Positions 1 to 9,105 of a DNA stretch of 64,000 nt are shown in pieces. Source of the DNA: JAMLHH01 sp035515235 (GTDB taxonomy: Bacteria > Bacteroidota > Bacteroidia > Chitinophagales > JADIYW01); NCBI GenBank assembly GCA_035515235.1, contig DATJBS010000054.1:62001-126000 (forward strand), in the 5' to 3' direction. The notes under the pieces were generated by a model. That model did no database searches and was not told where the DNA came from. It was given only the letters and a program-made list of their open reading frames with translations. Made by a program: the position numbers and the translations under genes. The number at the start of each line of letters is the position of its first letter. The stretch's first letter is position 1.

Positions 1-609
1 CAATCGTTAGAAGAAAAACATCCGCATACAGGACTGATGATTTTCAGTGATTTAATCATGTGTGACGACGAGATGAATGTGATTTGTCCTTCTTTGATAG
101 AAAAAGATAGACTGAATACAAAAGCTCTCGGTGCACATCAGCTTTTAATGCAAAATGTACCTTATGGCTGCACTACTTTAATCAACAGAAAATTATTAGC
201 CATCGTATCTCCTATCGATTCGAGAGCTTTATTACACGATCATTGGATTGCTGTTGTCGCGTCATTATTAGGAGGACTGCACTATCAAGACGAAGTTTTA
301 ATCTATCATAGAATTCACGAAAACAACGCAAGTAGAGCAGAAAGCGAACATAGAAAAGAGTCTAAAAAAGATTTAAAAAGTATCATCAATAACGATAATT
401 TTCACAATTACTTGACTAAGCAAGTATATCAAGCTGAAGCCATTTTAGAGAAATACGAGCAACATCTTACAGATTCTCAGCAAAATATGCTGAAAGATTT
501 CATTCTACTAAAATCAACAAGTGGTTTTAAAAGAAAATGGATCATCGTCAAAAATAAATTTTTCAAAAATACCATCTATAACACCTTCAAATTAATCATC
601 AGAGCATAA
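1..609 (+). CDS. Glycosyltransferase family 2, C-terminal part (cut by window start)
   Basis: The reading frame is open from base 1, so the gene starts before the window; 202 residues are visible. The residues FSDLIMCDDE, then a long helix-rich middle, then LLHDHWIAVVASLLGG and LIYHRIHENNAS match the back half of GT-A family 2 transferases of the rhamnosyl/WcaA kind: an HDxW-type acidic motif followed by a YRxHxxN-like motif. The N-terminal nucleotide-binding DxD region lies outside. Such enzymes add sugars to lipid-linked O-antigen or exopolysaccharide at the inner face of the cytoplasmic membrane. The stop is 1 bp before the next start, so the two genes are co-transcribed. The linkage and sugar cannot be told from the sequence. 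Confidence 0.8.
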   Translation, partial: QSLEEKHPHTGLMIFSDLIMCDDEMNVICPSLIEKDRLNTKALGAHQLLMQNVPYGCTTLINRKLLAIVSPIDSRALLHDHWIAVVASLLGGLHYQDEVLIYHRIHENNASRAESEHRKESKKDLKSIINNDNFHNYLTKQVYQAEAILEKYEQHLTDSQQNMLKDFILLKSTSGFKRKWIIVKNKFFKNTIYNTFKLIIRA

Positions 610-610
610 T

Positions 611-1750
611 ATGACGGCTAAAAATATTCTTATTACGGGCGGTGCGGGTTTTATAGGCACAAGGCTCGCTCTTCAACTCATCGACAAAGGACATCAAATC
701 ACAGTTTTAGACAATCTTTCTCCACAAATACACGGCTCAGCTGAAACATCTGTTTTGTATCAAGAGATTAAAGATAAAGTCAATTTTATTTTAGGAGATG
801 TTCAAAATAAATCTGATTGGGAACTTGCGATAAAAGATCAGCAAATTATTGTGCATTTAGCTGCAGAAACGGGTACAGGACAATCTATGTATCAAATCGA
901 AAGATATTCTAACGTCAATGTTTCAGGCACATCTATCTTGCTCGATCTACTTACTAATACTCCACATCAGATTGAAAAGGTCATTGTGGCATCGTCAAGG
1001 GCTATCTATGGAGAAGGTAAATATCTTTGTCCTTCACTTCAACAATCTGTGTATCCATTAGGAAGAAAGGAAGAAGATATGCTCAAAGGTGACTTTGAAG
1101 TTAAATGTCCGATTACTGGTGAGAACGCTATCATGGAGAAAACTGATGAAGCTTCAAGAATTCAACCTAATTCTATATATGGTTTGACTAAGTATTATCA
1201 AGAGCAATCGATTATGATTACCTGTCAAGCTTTAGGCATCCCTTCTGTAGCATTTCGCTATCAAAATGTATATGGGCCAGGTCAATCTCTAAATAATCCT
1301 TATACAGGTATATTATCCATATTTTCTACAAGAATTTTAGGTGGCAAAGACATCAATATTTTTGAAGATGGTACCGAAAGCAGAGACTTTGTATATATCG
1401 ACGATGTGGTAGAAGCTACTATCTTAGGAATTGAAAATGACTCAGCAAATTTTGAATCATTCAATGTAGGAACTGGTATTCAAACTTCTGTCATTGAAGT
1501 GGCTGAAGAATTAATGAGCAATTACAAAAAAGAAGTTCCGATACATATTACCGGACAATTCCGAAAAGGAGATATTCGTCATAATGTGGCTGATATGCAA
1601 AAGACAGAAAAACTGTTAGGATTTCATGCTAAAGTAACTTTTAAAGAAGGCATGCGAAACTTCACAGATTGGGTAGAAAAACAGACCATCATGTCTGACC
1701 AATATGAAAGCTCTTTAGAAGAAATGAGATCTAAAGGATTACTAAAATAA
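611..1750 (+). CDS. NAD-dependent sugar-nucleotide epimerase/dehydratase (dTDP-L-rhamnose 4-epimerase-like)
   Basis: Short-chain dehydrogenase of the extended type, 379 aa, cytoplasmic. A Rossmann GGAGFIG motif lies at residues 10-16, followed by VLDNLSPQIHG. The catalytic pair is YGLTK (YxxxK) near residues 190-194, and RYQNVYGPGQ and DFVYIDDVV are typical of the C-terminal substrate domain. The insert around residues 135-165 (SVYPLGRKEEDMLKG, then a CPITGE segment) resembles the subgroup that includes dTDP-L-rhamnose 4-epimerases; I infer that subgroup from remembered family features. It follows the glycosyltransferase by 1 bp and ends at a strong terminator, so it closes a polysaccharide operon and probably supplies the activated sugar for it. 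Exact substrate uncertain. Confidence 0.85.
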   Translation: MTAKNILITGGAGFIGTRLALQLIDKGHQITVLDNLSPQIHGSAETSVLYQEIKDKVNFILGDVQNKSDWELAIKDQQIIVHLAAETGTGQSMYQIERYSNVNVSGTSILLDLLTNTPHQIEKVIVASSRAIYGEGKYLCPSLQQSVYPLGRKEEDMLKGDFEVKCPITGENAIMEKTDEASRIQPNSIYGLTKYYQEQSIMITCQALGIPSVAFRYQNVYGPGQSLNNPYTGILSIFSTRILGGKDINIFEDGTESRDFVYIDDVVEATILGIENDSANFESFNVGTGIQTSVIEVAEELMSNYKKEVPIHITGQFRKGDIRHNVADMQKTEKLLGFHAKVTFKEGMRNFTDWVEKQTIMSDQYESSLEEMRSKGLLK

Positions 1751-1753
1751 GAA

Positions 1754-1786
1754 AAGGGGCTAAATTGATTAGCCCCTTATTTTTTT
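1754..1786 (+). terminator. Rho-independent terminator of the polysaccharide operon
   Basis: A perfect 10-bp stem (AAGGGGCTAA at 1754-1763, TTAGCCCCTT at 1769-1778) with a 5-nt loop is followed by an A and seven T. On the minus strand the stem is followed by TTTTCTTATTTT, so it may also stop the convergent M43 protease gene. Confidence 0.9.
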
Positions 1787-1795
1787 GGAGTTGGT

Positions 1796-3298
1796 TTATT
1801 GGATAATTAGTTTGGATTGATAATTCCCTTCATCTGTATGAAAATGTAAAAAATAAACTCCAGAAGAGATATTATCATCTATTTTTAAGTTCAACTGATT
1901 TGACATCGATGGAACTATTAATTCTTGAACAACCTGACCATTCAAGGAAATCAATTTTAAAGCTACTGACTTTTTATTGGCCCATTCTCCTTGCATCTGA
2001 ATCGTAACATTTCTTTCTCCTATTAATGGATTAGGATAAATTGAAAATGAGAAAGAGGTATTGTTAAATAAACTTGTTATAGAAGATGTTAAAGTAAATT
2101 TTCTTGGAGTGAAAGATTTCAAACAAGGCTGAGAAAACTTAATAGGGTAAACTGTCCAATAAAATGATCTTCCTCTATCAGCAAATTTAAAATTATAATT
2201 ATAAGAATTAACTCCGAAAACCATGGCTTGTTCTATAACTGAACCAGCACCAGTTGAGATATTAATTAGGTATGCTTCTGCATCTTCAACATTCTCCCAT
2301 TCAAATGTTGTATTCTTTTCTACTTGAATTATTGAAGATTCTGCAGGAGATATAAGAGTTGCATTCTTAATTTGTGAAAAATAAGCAATTTGATTCTGCA
2401 GATAAACAATTCTTCCAGTATCTAATCGAATCACTGAATTCATATGAGCAATTTGTTGATCGGAGAATTTATTTTGACAAATATCTTTATGATAAGACAT
2501 AATTAGGCTTACATCAGGATTATAGAAATCTCCTCTTAAATCTTTATGATCTCCTATATATGGACAAGAGAAATCTTGCACATCTGCAGGAGTATCACAA
2601 AAACCATCTCCAGCTGTTTTACAATTTCGAATTCCTTCTGTTCTTGTTACGTACTCACTATATCTAGAATCTTTAGAGTCCCAACCTTGATGAGGATGTA
2701 ATAAGTCAAAATGATGACCTATCTCATGAGCTAAAGTTTTAGATCCAGGTCCTGAACATTGAAAGTTAGATTCCATCAATACGCCTGTTCTTCCTTCATA
2801 TCTCTGTGACATAAATGGAAAAGGAGCCATACCACAAATACCAGTACCTAAAGTATAATAAACATTTAAAGCTCCATAATAGTAATGACTATACATCATA
2901 TTGCCAAACATTCTTTCTCGTTCTGCATCTTCAAACTTCGCTCCTCCTGTTCTAATAAATCTATTATCCTTGATGTAGTTAATTTCGGGTAATAAATAAA
3001 AATAAAAACCTACTTGATTATATAATTCATTTAAATCACAAATCTGTCCAAACAAGGTCAAAAGATTCATTTTATTAATATTCCCAGAACTATCAGAGAC
3101 AACATGAATCTTAACTGGTATTGTAATTAGCTCATCCGCAAGTCTAGAGTTTTGATTATAACTACCGATAGAGTTGAGTTGATTACGATAGTTAAAAGTA
3201 CTTTTCACCTCATCGTTAGTCAGATTCATTCCGCAATCCTGACTTGCAGAAACTGAAAAATAAACAAATATTGTTAGTAAGAAAACAAGGCATTTCAT
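1796..3298 (-). CDS. Secreted M43-type zinc metalloprotease with T9SS C-terminal sorting domain
   Basis: 500 aa. Residues 1-19 form a Sec signal peptide ending SVSAS. The protease core carries HEIGHHFDLLH at 191-201 (zinc ligands H191, H195, H201, catalytic E192) and a Met-turn region around IMSYHKDICQNKFSDQQ (266-282), as in pappalysin-like M43 enzymes. Residue 198 is Asp where most metzincins have Gly. A fibronectin-like stretch (about 310-400, PAESSIIQVEKNTTFEWENV) follows, and the last 75 residues (YPNPLIG to GVYFLHF to SKLIIQ) are a Por-type T9SS sorting domain. The protein is thus predicted to cross the outer membrane and be released or anchored outside. It is monocistronic, convergent with the epimerase; a near-consensus -7 element (TATAATTG, minus strand of 3307-3314) sits just before the ATG. 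Confidence 0.9.
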   Translation of the reverse strand: MKCLVFLLTIFVYFSVSASQDCGMNLTNDEVKSTFNYRNQLNSIGSYNQNSRLADELITIPVKIHVVSDSSGNINKMNLLTLFGQICDLNELYNQVGFYFYLLPEINYIKDNRFIRTGGAKFEDAERERMFGNMMYSHYYYGALNVYYTLGTGICGMAPFPFMSQRYEGRTGVLMESNFQCSGPGSKTLAHEIGHHFDLLHPHQGWDSKDSRYSEYVTRTEGIRNCKTAGDGFCDTPADVQDFSCPYIGDHKDLRGDFYNPDVSLIMSYHKDICQNKFSDQQIAHMNSVIRLDTGRIVYLQNQIAYFSQIKNATLISPAESSIIQVEKNTTFEWENVEDAEAYLINISTGAGSVIEQAMVFGVNSYNYNFKFADRGRSFYWTVYPIKFSQPCLKSFTPRKFTLTSSITSLFNNTSFSFSIYPNPLIGERNVTIQMQGEWANKKSVALKLISLNGQVVQELIVPSMSNQLNLKIDDNISSGVYFLHFHTDEGNYQSKLIIQ

Positions 3299-3314
3299 AA
3301 CGTTTACAATTATA

Positions 3315-3349
3315 ATAAAAAAGAGTCATTCCATAACAGAATGACTCTT
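3315..3349 (-). terminator. Terminator of the susC-susD-lipoprotein operon
   Basis: An 11-bp perfect inverted repeat (AAGAGTCATTC at 3321-3331, GAATGACTCTT at 3339-3349) with a 7-nt loop is followed on the minus strand by TTTTATTATA. It lies 22 bp after the stop of the lipoprotein gene. Confidence 0.85.
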
Positions 3350-3371
3350 ATAAAATAAACAGTCTTTAGAA

Positions 3372-4184
3372 TTAATCTACTTTTTTCAAAGTAACATTAT
3401 CCAAACCAAAATTAAAAGAAAGTGGAACGAATATATGATTTGCACTATAAGTAATTAGCTTTTCGCAAGAGTTAAAAGTTCCTTTGCCATCTCTTAAAAT
3501 TACGTCTCCCATATTAGCACCATCATCATAATACCAAACTACTTGATTTGCTGGTATTGTAATGAAAATATTGTTTACATCTTCATCATTGAATACTAAC
3601 TTCAAATTATTGCCAACGCCATCAGGCTGATAAGGATCTATAAAAATTATAGCTTTAGGATCTTCTGGATCAGCAATAGCTTCAATTAGATATTCATCTT
3701 CCCAAAAAACAGGAGACGAAAACAAATATGTTCCTACATAATCTTCTTGTACAAATGGACAGAACTGTTGAAGTTTAAGATTGTGCTCGAAAGAATAAGT
3801 AGCAGTATTATCACTAGATTCTATTTCTATAATTAAATTGCTAGGCTCGTCAGTATTCTCAAAAATAGCAACTACAGTAACTTTACCAAGAACTTCACCA
3901 GCTTTAATTACAATTTCAGAACTTTCAAAATTAAACTGCACTCCTTCTTCAGCGGTAGACTCTTCTCCTACTTTCACTTTTAATACAACATCCTTATCTG
4001 AGGCTTTAGTTAGTCCAATTGGAATATCTATAGTGAAGTTTTCAGGTTGTACATATAAAATGGAAGATGATGTCTGAAAATGACCTAATACCGGGCCATC
4101 GTATTCTAAACTTTCTTTTTTACAACTTACTATGGCCAGCGAGGCTAAAACCAAGGTAAATGCAATATTGAATATTTTTTTCAT
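3372..4184 (-). CDS. Outer-membrane lipoprotein with Calx-beta-like domain, SusCD-linked
   Basis: 270 aa. It begins MKKIFNIAFTLVLASLAIVSC, a lipoprotein signal with a lipobox ending in Cys21 followed by KKE, so it is lipidated. Residues about 45-135 read like a Calx-beta or similar Ig-like sandwich (alternating hydrophobics, EEGVQFNF, IVIKAGEVLGKVTV, EIESSDN). The C-terminal half has no motif I recognise. It is the third gene of the SusC-SusD operon, 20 bp after SusD, the place where many Bacteroidota carry a surface glycan- or peptide-binding lipoprotein (SusE-like position). The ligand is unknown; calling it SusE would go beyond the evidence. Confidence 0.75.
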   Translation of the reverse strand: MKKIFNIAFTLVLASLAIVSCKKESLEYDGPVLGHFQTSSSILYVQPENFTIDIPIGLTKASDKDVVLKVKVGEESTAEEGVQFNFESSEIVIKAGEVLGKVTVVAIFENTDEPSNLIIEIESSDNTATYSFEHNLKLQQFCPFVQEDYVGTYLFSSPVFWEDEYLIEAIADPEDPKAIIFIDPYQPDGVGNNLKLVFNDEDVNNIFITIPANQVVWYYDDGANMGDVILRDGKGTFNSCEKLITYSANHIFVPLSFNFGLDNVTLKKVD

Positions 4185-4204
4185 ACTAATTATAATTTAT
4201 TTGA

Positions 4205-5668
4205 TTAGTAATTTGGTGATTGTGCAAAATTAGGATTCGCTTGTCTTTCTGCAGTTGGAATAGGCAAAGTGAATTTAAAGTCATTTGCAGGGATAATTTG
4301 TGCTGTAGAAGGAGCAGGAGTACCTGTACCATCAGCTAATTCACCTTCTGTTGCAGATCTTACGATAGGTAAGCCTAATCTTTTTAGATCATAAAATCTT
4401 TGACCTTCAAATGCCAATTCTAATCTTCTTTCTAATAAGATAGCATTTAATAGACTTTGACCTGTTTCCTCATCAGAAACAAAATTATCGTATCTTCTAG
4501 ACCTTACTTCATCTAAAGCATCTAAAGCAGTAGTTTCATCACCACTTCTAAAAGCAGCTTCAGCTAATACTAGATAAACTTCAGCGCCTCTTAATACTTT
4601 AATATCTACAACGTTTGCAGAAGCACCTGGTCTACTAGAGTACTTGATGATATGGTTGTAAGTAAATCCTGAAAAATTTGAAGTAGAGAAATATGCTGAT
4701 TTTCTAATATCAGTATCATCATACTTGCTATATAATTCAAATGTAGGAACATACTCTGATCTAGTACCACTAGAAGTTGTCTGACTGAATTCTGTTCCTG
4801 GCTGGATTCTATCTTGCTCAGCGATAACGATTTTGAATAATACACCAGCATTACCCGGGCTATTATCTTTCCAGATTCCAGTAAAGTTAGCTCTTGAACC
4901 TATAGCTAAATCAGCAGAACCAATTAAATCAGCAGTTTCTTGAGCAGCAGCTTTAGCAGCTGGATAGTCACCTTTGTATAAATAAGCTCTAGCTATTAAG
5001 CCACCTATTGCAGATTTGTTCAAAAAACCACTAGCAACGGAAGCTCTATCATTAGCAGCTAAATCTTTTGCAGATTTTAATTCACTTATGATAAAATTAA
5101 ATGTCTCATTCAAAGTATTTCTTGCTGGTTTTGCAGAAGCATCTACATCATCTTTAATAGGAATACCTGAATTTGCAGCATCACCGTCCACAGCAGTGTA
5201 AGATGGCGCATAAGTCATTACTATATCTAAATGAGCCATTGCTCTCAATGCTTTAGCTTGAGCTAATACATCATTTTTAAAATCACCATCAGGCAAATTG
5301 TTGATATTACTGATGATTCTATTAGAACGATCTATTACACTATAACCATATAGCAATAAACCTCCCCAAGTAGAGTTAGCAGCTAATTTGAATTCATAGT
5401 ATGACATCAATGACTTTCTACCTGTTTGGTTAATAATCAAGTTGTCAGATAATACGTCAGAAAGTATCATTTTACGTTGCATGTAAAATGAAGGATCTAC
5501 ACCTATAAGCCTAGAGTAAGTTCCTCTTAGCGCAGCTGTAAAGTCTTTGGTTGTTTTGAATGCCATTTCTTCATCCACTTTGTCGAAAGGAGTTAATTCT
5601 AACTCATCTTTACAAGAGAACATGAATGCTGACAAGCAAACAATCATTAATAATGTTATTTTTCTCAT
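4205..5668 (-). CDS. SusD/RagB family nutrient-binding outer-membrane lipoprotein
   Basis: 487 aa. A lipoprotein signal with Cys19 (AFMFSC) is followed by the SusD N-terminal motif (LELTPFDKVDEEMAFKT). The middle has TPR-like helices (IGGLIARAYLYKGDYPAAKAAA, VYLVLAEAAFRSGD). The C-terminal RagB signature LLERRLELAFEGQRFYDLKR and the closing LPIPTAERQANPNFAQSPNY are textbook. It sits on the TonB-dependent SusC channel and captures substrate at the cell surface. It follows susC by 18 bp, so the two are co-expressed. No glycoside hydrolase or peptidase is attached to this pair except the M43 gene after the terminator, so the substrate cannot be inferred. Confidence 0.95.
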   Translation of the reverse strand: MRKITLLMIVCLSAFMFSCKDELELTPFDKVDEEMAFKTTKDFTAALRGTYSRLIGVDPSFYMQRKMILSDVLSDNLIINQTGRKSLMSYYEFKLAANSTWGGLLLYGYSVIDRSNRIISNINNLPDGDFKNDVLAQAKALRAMAHLDIVMTYAPSYTAVDGDAANSGIPIKDDVDASAKPARNTLNETFNFIISELKSAKDLAANDRASVASGFLNKSAIGGLIARAYLYKGDYPAAKAAAQETADLIGSADLAIGSRANFTGIWKDNSPGNAGVLFKIVIAEQDRIQPGTEFSQTTSSGTRSEYVPTFELYSKYDDTDIRKSAYFSTSNFSGFTYNHIIKYSSRPGASANVVDIKVLRGAEVYLVLAEAAFRSGDETTALDALDEVRSRRYDNFVSDEETGQSLLNAILLERRLELAFEGQRFYDLKRLGLPIVRSATEGELADGTGTPAPSTAQIIPANDFKFTLPIPTAERQANPNFAQSPNY

Positions 5669-5686
5669 TGTTGTTATTTTATTTTA

Positions 5687-8600
5687 TTAGAATCCTACGC
5701 TTACACCAAATGAAAATCCTCTAAACTGCGGGTAGCTAAATAAAGACGCTTCACCAGGTAAACCAATACCACCAGTTGCAGATTCTTCAGAACCCATACC
5801 TACTTCAGGATCACCTTCATAAGATGTCACAGTAAACAAGTTAGTACCTGTAAAGTATACTGACAAGTTAGAAACCTTAATTTTACTTAAGATAGAGCTT
5901 GGAAGGCTATAACCTACTCTTAAAGTTCTCAATCTTAAATAATCTCCTTTTCTTAAGAAACGATCTGTTGATCTAGAAGTATAACCTGCAGCAGCTGGAT
6001 TTGGATTTACAGCTATATCACCTGGTTTTCTCCAATAATTAGCAGCATCTCTTCTTTGCATAATTTCAGGACTTTCTCCATCACTCATCAAAATTTGAGT
6101 ATTGATATCATAAGTATAGTTTCCACCACTATAGTAGAAATCAGCATCTACGAAAATACCACGGTATTCAGCATTCAGACCAAACCCACCATAGAATTTA
6201 GGTAAAATTGATTTTCCTTCTAAAATAACGTTGTCATCTTCACTAAATACGTTGGTAACGTTACCATCTTTATCATAATAAAGTGGCTCTCCATTAGAAG
6301 CATCTACTCCAGCCCATCTAGTGATATAGAAAGTATAAGCTTCCACTCCTTCCTTCAACACTGTATATCCAAGTCCTCTACCTGTAGTAGGTAAAAACTC
6401 TTCATCAGTAGGAATAGAAAGGATTTTATTTTTGTTGTAAGAATAATTACCATAGAAAGATAAGATTCCGTTTTTCTTACGAACAGCATCTACTCTTAAT
6501 TCTGCTTCTACACCTTTATTCACCATCTCACCAATGTTTTGTGTTTGAGAAGAGAAACCAGAAGTATAAGATAAAGCAACAGGGAATAATAAGTCAGAAG
6601 TTTTCTTGTTATAGTATTCTACTGAACCTGTTAATCTGTTATTGAAGAAACCGAAATCTAAACCTACGTTATAGTTAAAGTTAGACTCCCATTTCAAAGC
6701 AGGGTTAGCTGGAGTAGCAGGAAAACTAGAAGTCAAGTTACCATAGCTTCCTAATCTATAAGTAGATAAATATAAGAAATCTCCGATTCTATCATTACCT
6801 GAAGTACCGACAGATCCTCTTAATTTTAATTGGTCTACATTTTTAACTTTCATGAAAGATTCATTAGCTAAATTCCAACCTGCACTTGCTCCCCAGAATG
6901 TACCATATCTATTTTCTGGACCAAAAGCTGTAGAACCATCACGACGCGCTGAAGCACTTACGTAATATCTATTAGCAAAATTATACTTAGCCTCTCCAAA
7001 TATGGAGAATAGAGCATATTTCAATTTAGTACCTGAAACACTTAGTGGATTTGCAGCAATACCTAATTGCATCAAGTTTTTATTAGTAAAACCTTCAGCA
7101 ACAGCACCCATAGACTCGTAGTCAGTTTTTAACAACTCAGTACCTGCAAGTAAACCTAAATTATGTTTACCATTAAAAGATTTGTTGTAAGTAGCTACGT
7201 TTGCCCATTTAATTAAGGCGTTTTGGTAAGTATTTTGTGTTAAAGTTCCAGGAGCATTTGGATTTCCTACGATACCATCCAAGATAGATCCTGGGTATAA
7301 GTAAGAATATCTTCTGTCAGTTCTATGCTTAACTCCAACATCTGTTTTGATAGATAAACCATCAATGATATCTAATTGAGCATAAGCATTTCCAATGACG
7401 TTAAAGTATTTGTATCTCTCTGGAGCATTCATGATTCCTTCTAAAGCGTTGAAGCCTTCGTTAGTTTCATTCCAAACAGGATTTCCTTCTTCATCTTTAA
7501 TTACATTACCATCTTCATCTTGCTGATATACTGTCTCATAAGGATTATAAGTATATGCAGCTCTAAATGGGTTTTGTACGTTAGCTCTATCTCTTAATTG
7601 ATTGTCTTTTGAACTTACAATAGTAATAGAGTTTCCAACTTTCAAATATTTGTTAGCTCTATAATCAGAGTTAAAACGAATGTTTGTTCTTTCAAATGAA
7701 GAGTTTACTGCAAGACCGTCTTCTTTGTAAGAACCAAAAGATAAGTAATAATTGAAATCATTAGCAGAACCGCTGACAGCAACATCATGAGATTCTACGC
7801 TTGCTTTTTTAATTAATTCTTTAGTCCAATCTGTTCTGTTTTTTGCAATAAAGTCAGCGATCTCATCATCTTTCAATGCTAAAGCTTCCGCTGTACCTCT
7901 TCCAAGCTCACGCTCATAAGCAATTTTCTCTTCAGCAGTCATCAAATCAAAATTGTCTTTTGTTTTGGTTTTGACACCTCTGTTGTAGCTATAGTTCACA
8001 CTGAACTTTTTAGCTGAAGAACCTGTACCTCTTTTTGTAGATACTAAGATTACACCATTAGATGCACGTGAACCGTAGATAGCAGCAGCAGCAGCATCTT
8101 TCAATACGATTACATCTTTAATGTCAGCAGGGTTAATCATTGCATAATCTCTTAAAGCAACTTGAATTCCATCGACTAAAATCAATGGCTCAGAAGATGC
8201 GTTTAAAGATCCTGTACCTCTAATTCTGATGTAAGCATTTCCTCCAGGACGACCGTTAATAGAAGTAATCTGCACACCGGCAGCTTTACCTTGTAACAAA
8301 TTGTCTATACCAGCAATCGGTATATTTGAAAGTTTTTCTCCTTTTACTTCAGAGATAGATCCAGTTACATCTGATTTCTTTACAGATGAATAACCTACTA
8401 CAACTACTTCGTCAAGCTCAACGCCTGATTTCAATTTAATGTTAATAGAAGATCCAACAATCGCTACTTCTTGAGTAGCATATCCTACATAAGATACCAC
8501 TAATGTTTTTTGTGCAGCATCAACATTGAGGCTATAATCGCCATCAATACCAGTCACAGTTCCAATAGTTGTACCCTTTACCAATAGACTTACACCAATC

Positions 8601-8716
8601 AACGGCTCACCGTCGTCAGCGTCAGTCACCACACCCGATATAGTGCGGCTTTGTGCTAGTACTTGCGTGGTGCAAAAAAGCACTCCAAGTAACCATAATA
8701 GCAAGTTTTTTTTCAT
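5687..8716 (-). CDS. SusC/RagA family TonB-dependent outer-membrane transporter
   Basis: I place the start at ATG 8716, giving 1009 aa and a clean signal peptide (MKKNLLLWLLGVLF ... VLAQ); an upstream in-frame ATG at 8794 would add 26 residues that destroy it. After the signal come a carboxypeptidase-like regulatory domain (RTISGVVTDADDGEPLIGVS), the TonB-box/plug region (LDEVVVVGYSSVKKSDVTGSI, GKAAGVQI, IRIRGTGSLN, PLILVDGIQ) and a 22-strand barrel ending in FSFGVSVGF. It imports SusD-bound nutrients using TonB/ExbBD energy. It is first in the susC-susD-lipoprotein operon. A loose promoter match (TATAATTG at 8770-8777, minus strand, with ATTG 19 bp further up) lies about 50 nt before the ATG. 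Confidence 0.95.
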   Translation of the reverse strand: MKKNLLLWLLGVLFCTTQVLAQSRTISGVVTDADDGEPLIGVSLLVKGTTIGTVTGIDGDYSLNVDAAQKTLVVSYVGYATQEVAIVGSSINIKLKSGVELDEVVVVGYSSVKKSDVTGSISEVKGEKLSNIPIAGIDNLLQGKAAGVQITSINGRPGGNAYIRIRGTGSLNASSEPLILVDGIQVALRDYAMINPADIKDVIVLKDAAAAAIYGSRASNGVILVSTKRGTGSSAKKFSVNYSYNRGVKTKTKDNFDLMTAEEKIAYERELGRGTAEALALKDDEIADFIAKNRTDWTKELIKKASVESHDVAVSGSANDFNYYLSFGSYKEDGLAVNSSFERTNIRFNSDYRANKYLKVGNSITIVSSKDNQLRDRANVQNPFRAAYTYNPYETVYQQDEDGNVIKDEEGNPVWNETNEGFNALEGIMNAPERYKYFNVIGNAYAQLDIIDGLSIKTDVGVKHRTDRRYSYLYPGSILDGIVGNPNAPGTLTQNTYQNALIKWANVATYNKSFNGKHNLGLLAGTELLKTDYESMGAVAEGFTNKNLMQLGIAANPLSVSGTKLKYALFSIFGEAKYNFANRYYVSASARRDGSTAFGPENRYGTFWGASAGWNLANESFMKVKNVDQLKLRGSVGTSGNDRIGDFLYLSTYRLGSYGNLTSSFPATPANPALKWESNFNYNVGLDFGFFNNRLTGSVEYYNKKTSDLLFPVALSYTSGFSSQTQNIGEMVNKGVEAELRVDAVRKKNGILSFYGNYSYNKNKILSIPTDEEFLPTTGRGLGYTVLKEGVEAYTFYITRWAGVDASNGEPLYYDKDGNVTNVFSEDDNVILEGKSILPKFYGGFGLNAEYRGIFVDADFYYSGGNYTYDINTQILMSDGESPEIMQRRDAANYWRKPGDIAVNPNPAAAGYTSRSTDRFLRKGDYLRLRTLRVGYSLPSSILSKIKVSNLSVYFTGTNLFTVTSYEGDPEVGMGSEESATGGIGLPGEASLFSYPQFRGFSFGVSVGF

Positions 8717-9105
8717 AAAGACCGACTTGTTTGTTAATAATTCGTAATTCCTATAAAATATGTTAAGCGCAATTATAGAGTTTTTCTTAGACAATACAAT
8801 TAAATACCCTCTAAAATCTTTTTTATTCTTTAAAATTCTTCAAACTGTTATGCATTATGCTTTATTTTATATGAAAAATATTATAGACATTCTTATTATT
8901 TACATTAAAAAACTTAGGAGCTCTTATCCATAAGACAATAAAAGGAGAGTTTTATTATCGATACAATAATTATTTATGAAATTTTCCTATTCAATAATGC
9001 GATGCTGAAAATTAAAGTAGATCTAAATTCGAACTAAAAATCAATTTATTTTCACTCGTATTTTCTAGTTCTCTATGGTAAGAAATATCTCACTTGCCCA
9101 AATAA
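8717..9105. other. Gene-free AT-rich stretch between susC and mqnC
   Basis: This 389-bp stretch holds the susC leader and promoter region (near 8770-8800) and the 3' side of mqnC. The longest frames are about 20 codons and look random. I saw no strong hairpin with a T-run, no riboswitch consensus and no repeat seen elsewhere in the window. Confidence 0.5.

Noticed and set aside
5016..5201. Open frame antisense to susD, and similar antisense frames in ppiD, metH and bamA
   Set aside because: They lie wholly inside strong genes on the other strand, have no signal or motif, and reflect the biased codon use of those genes.
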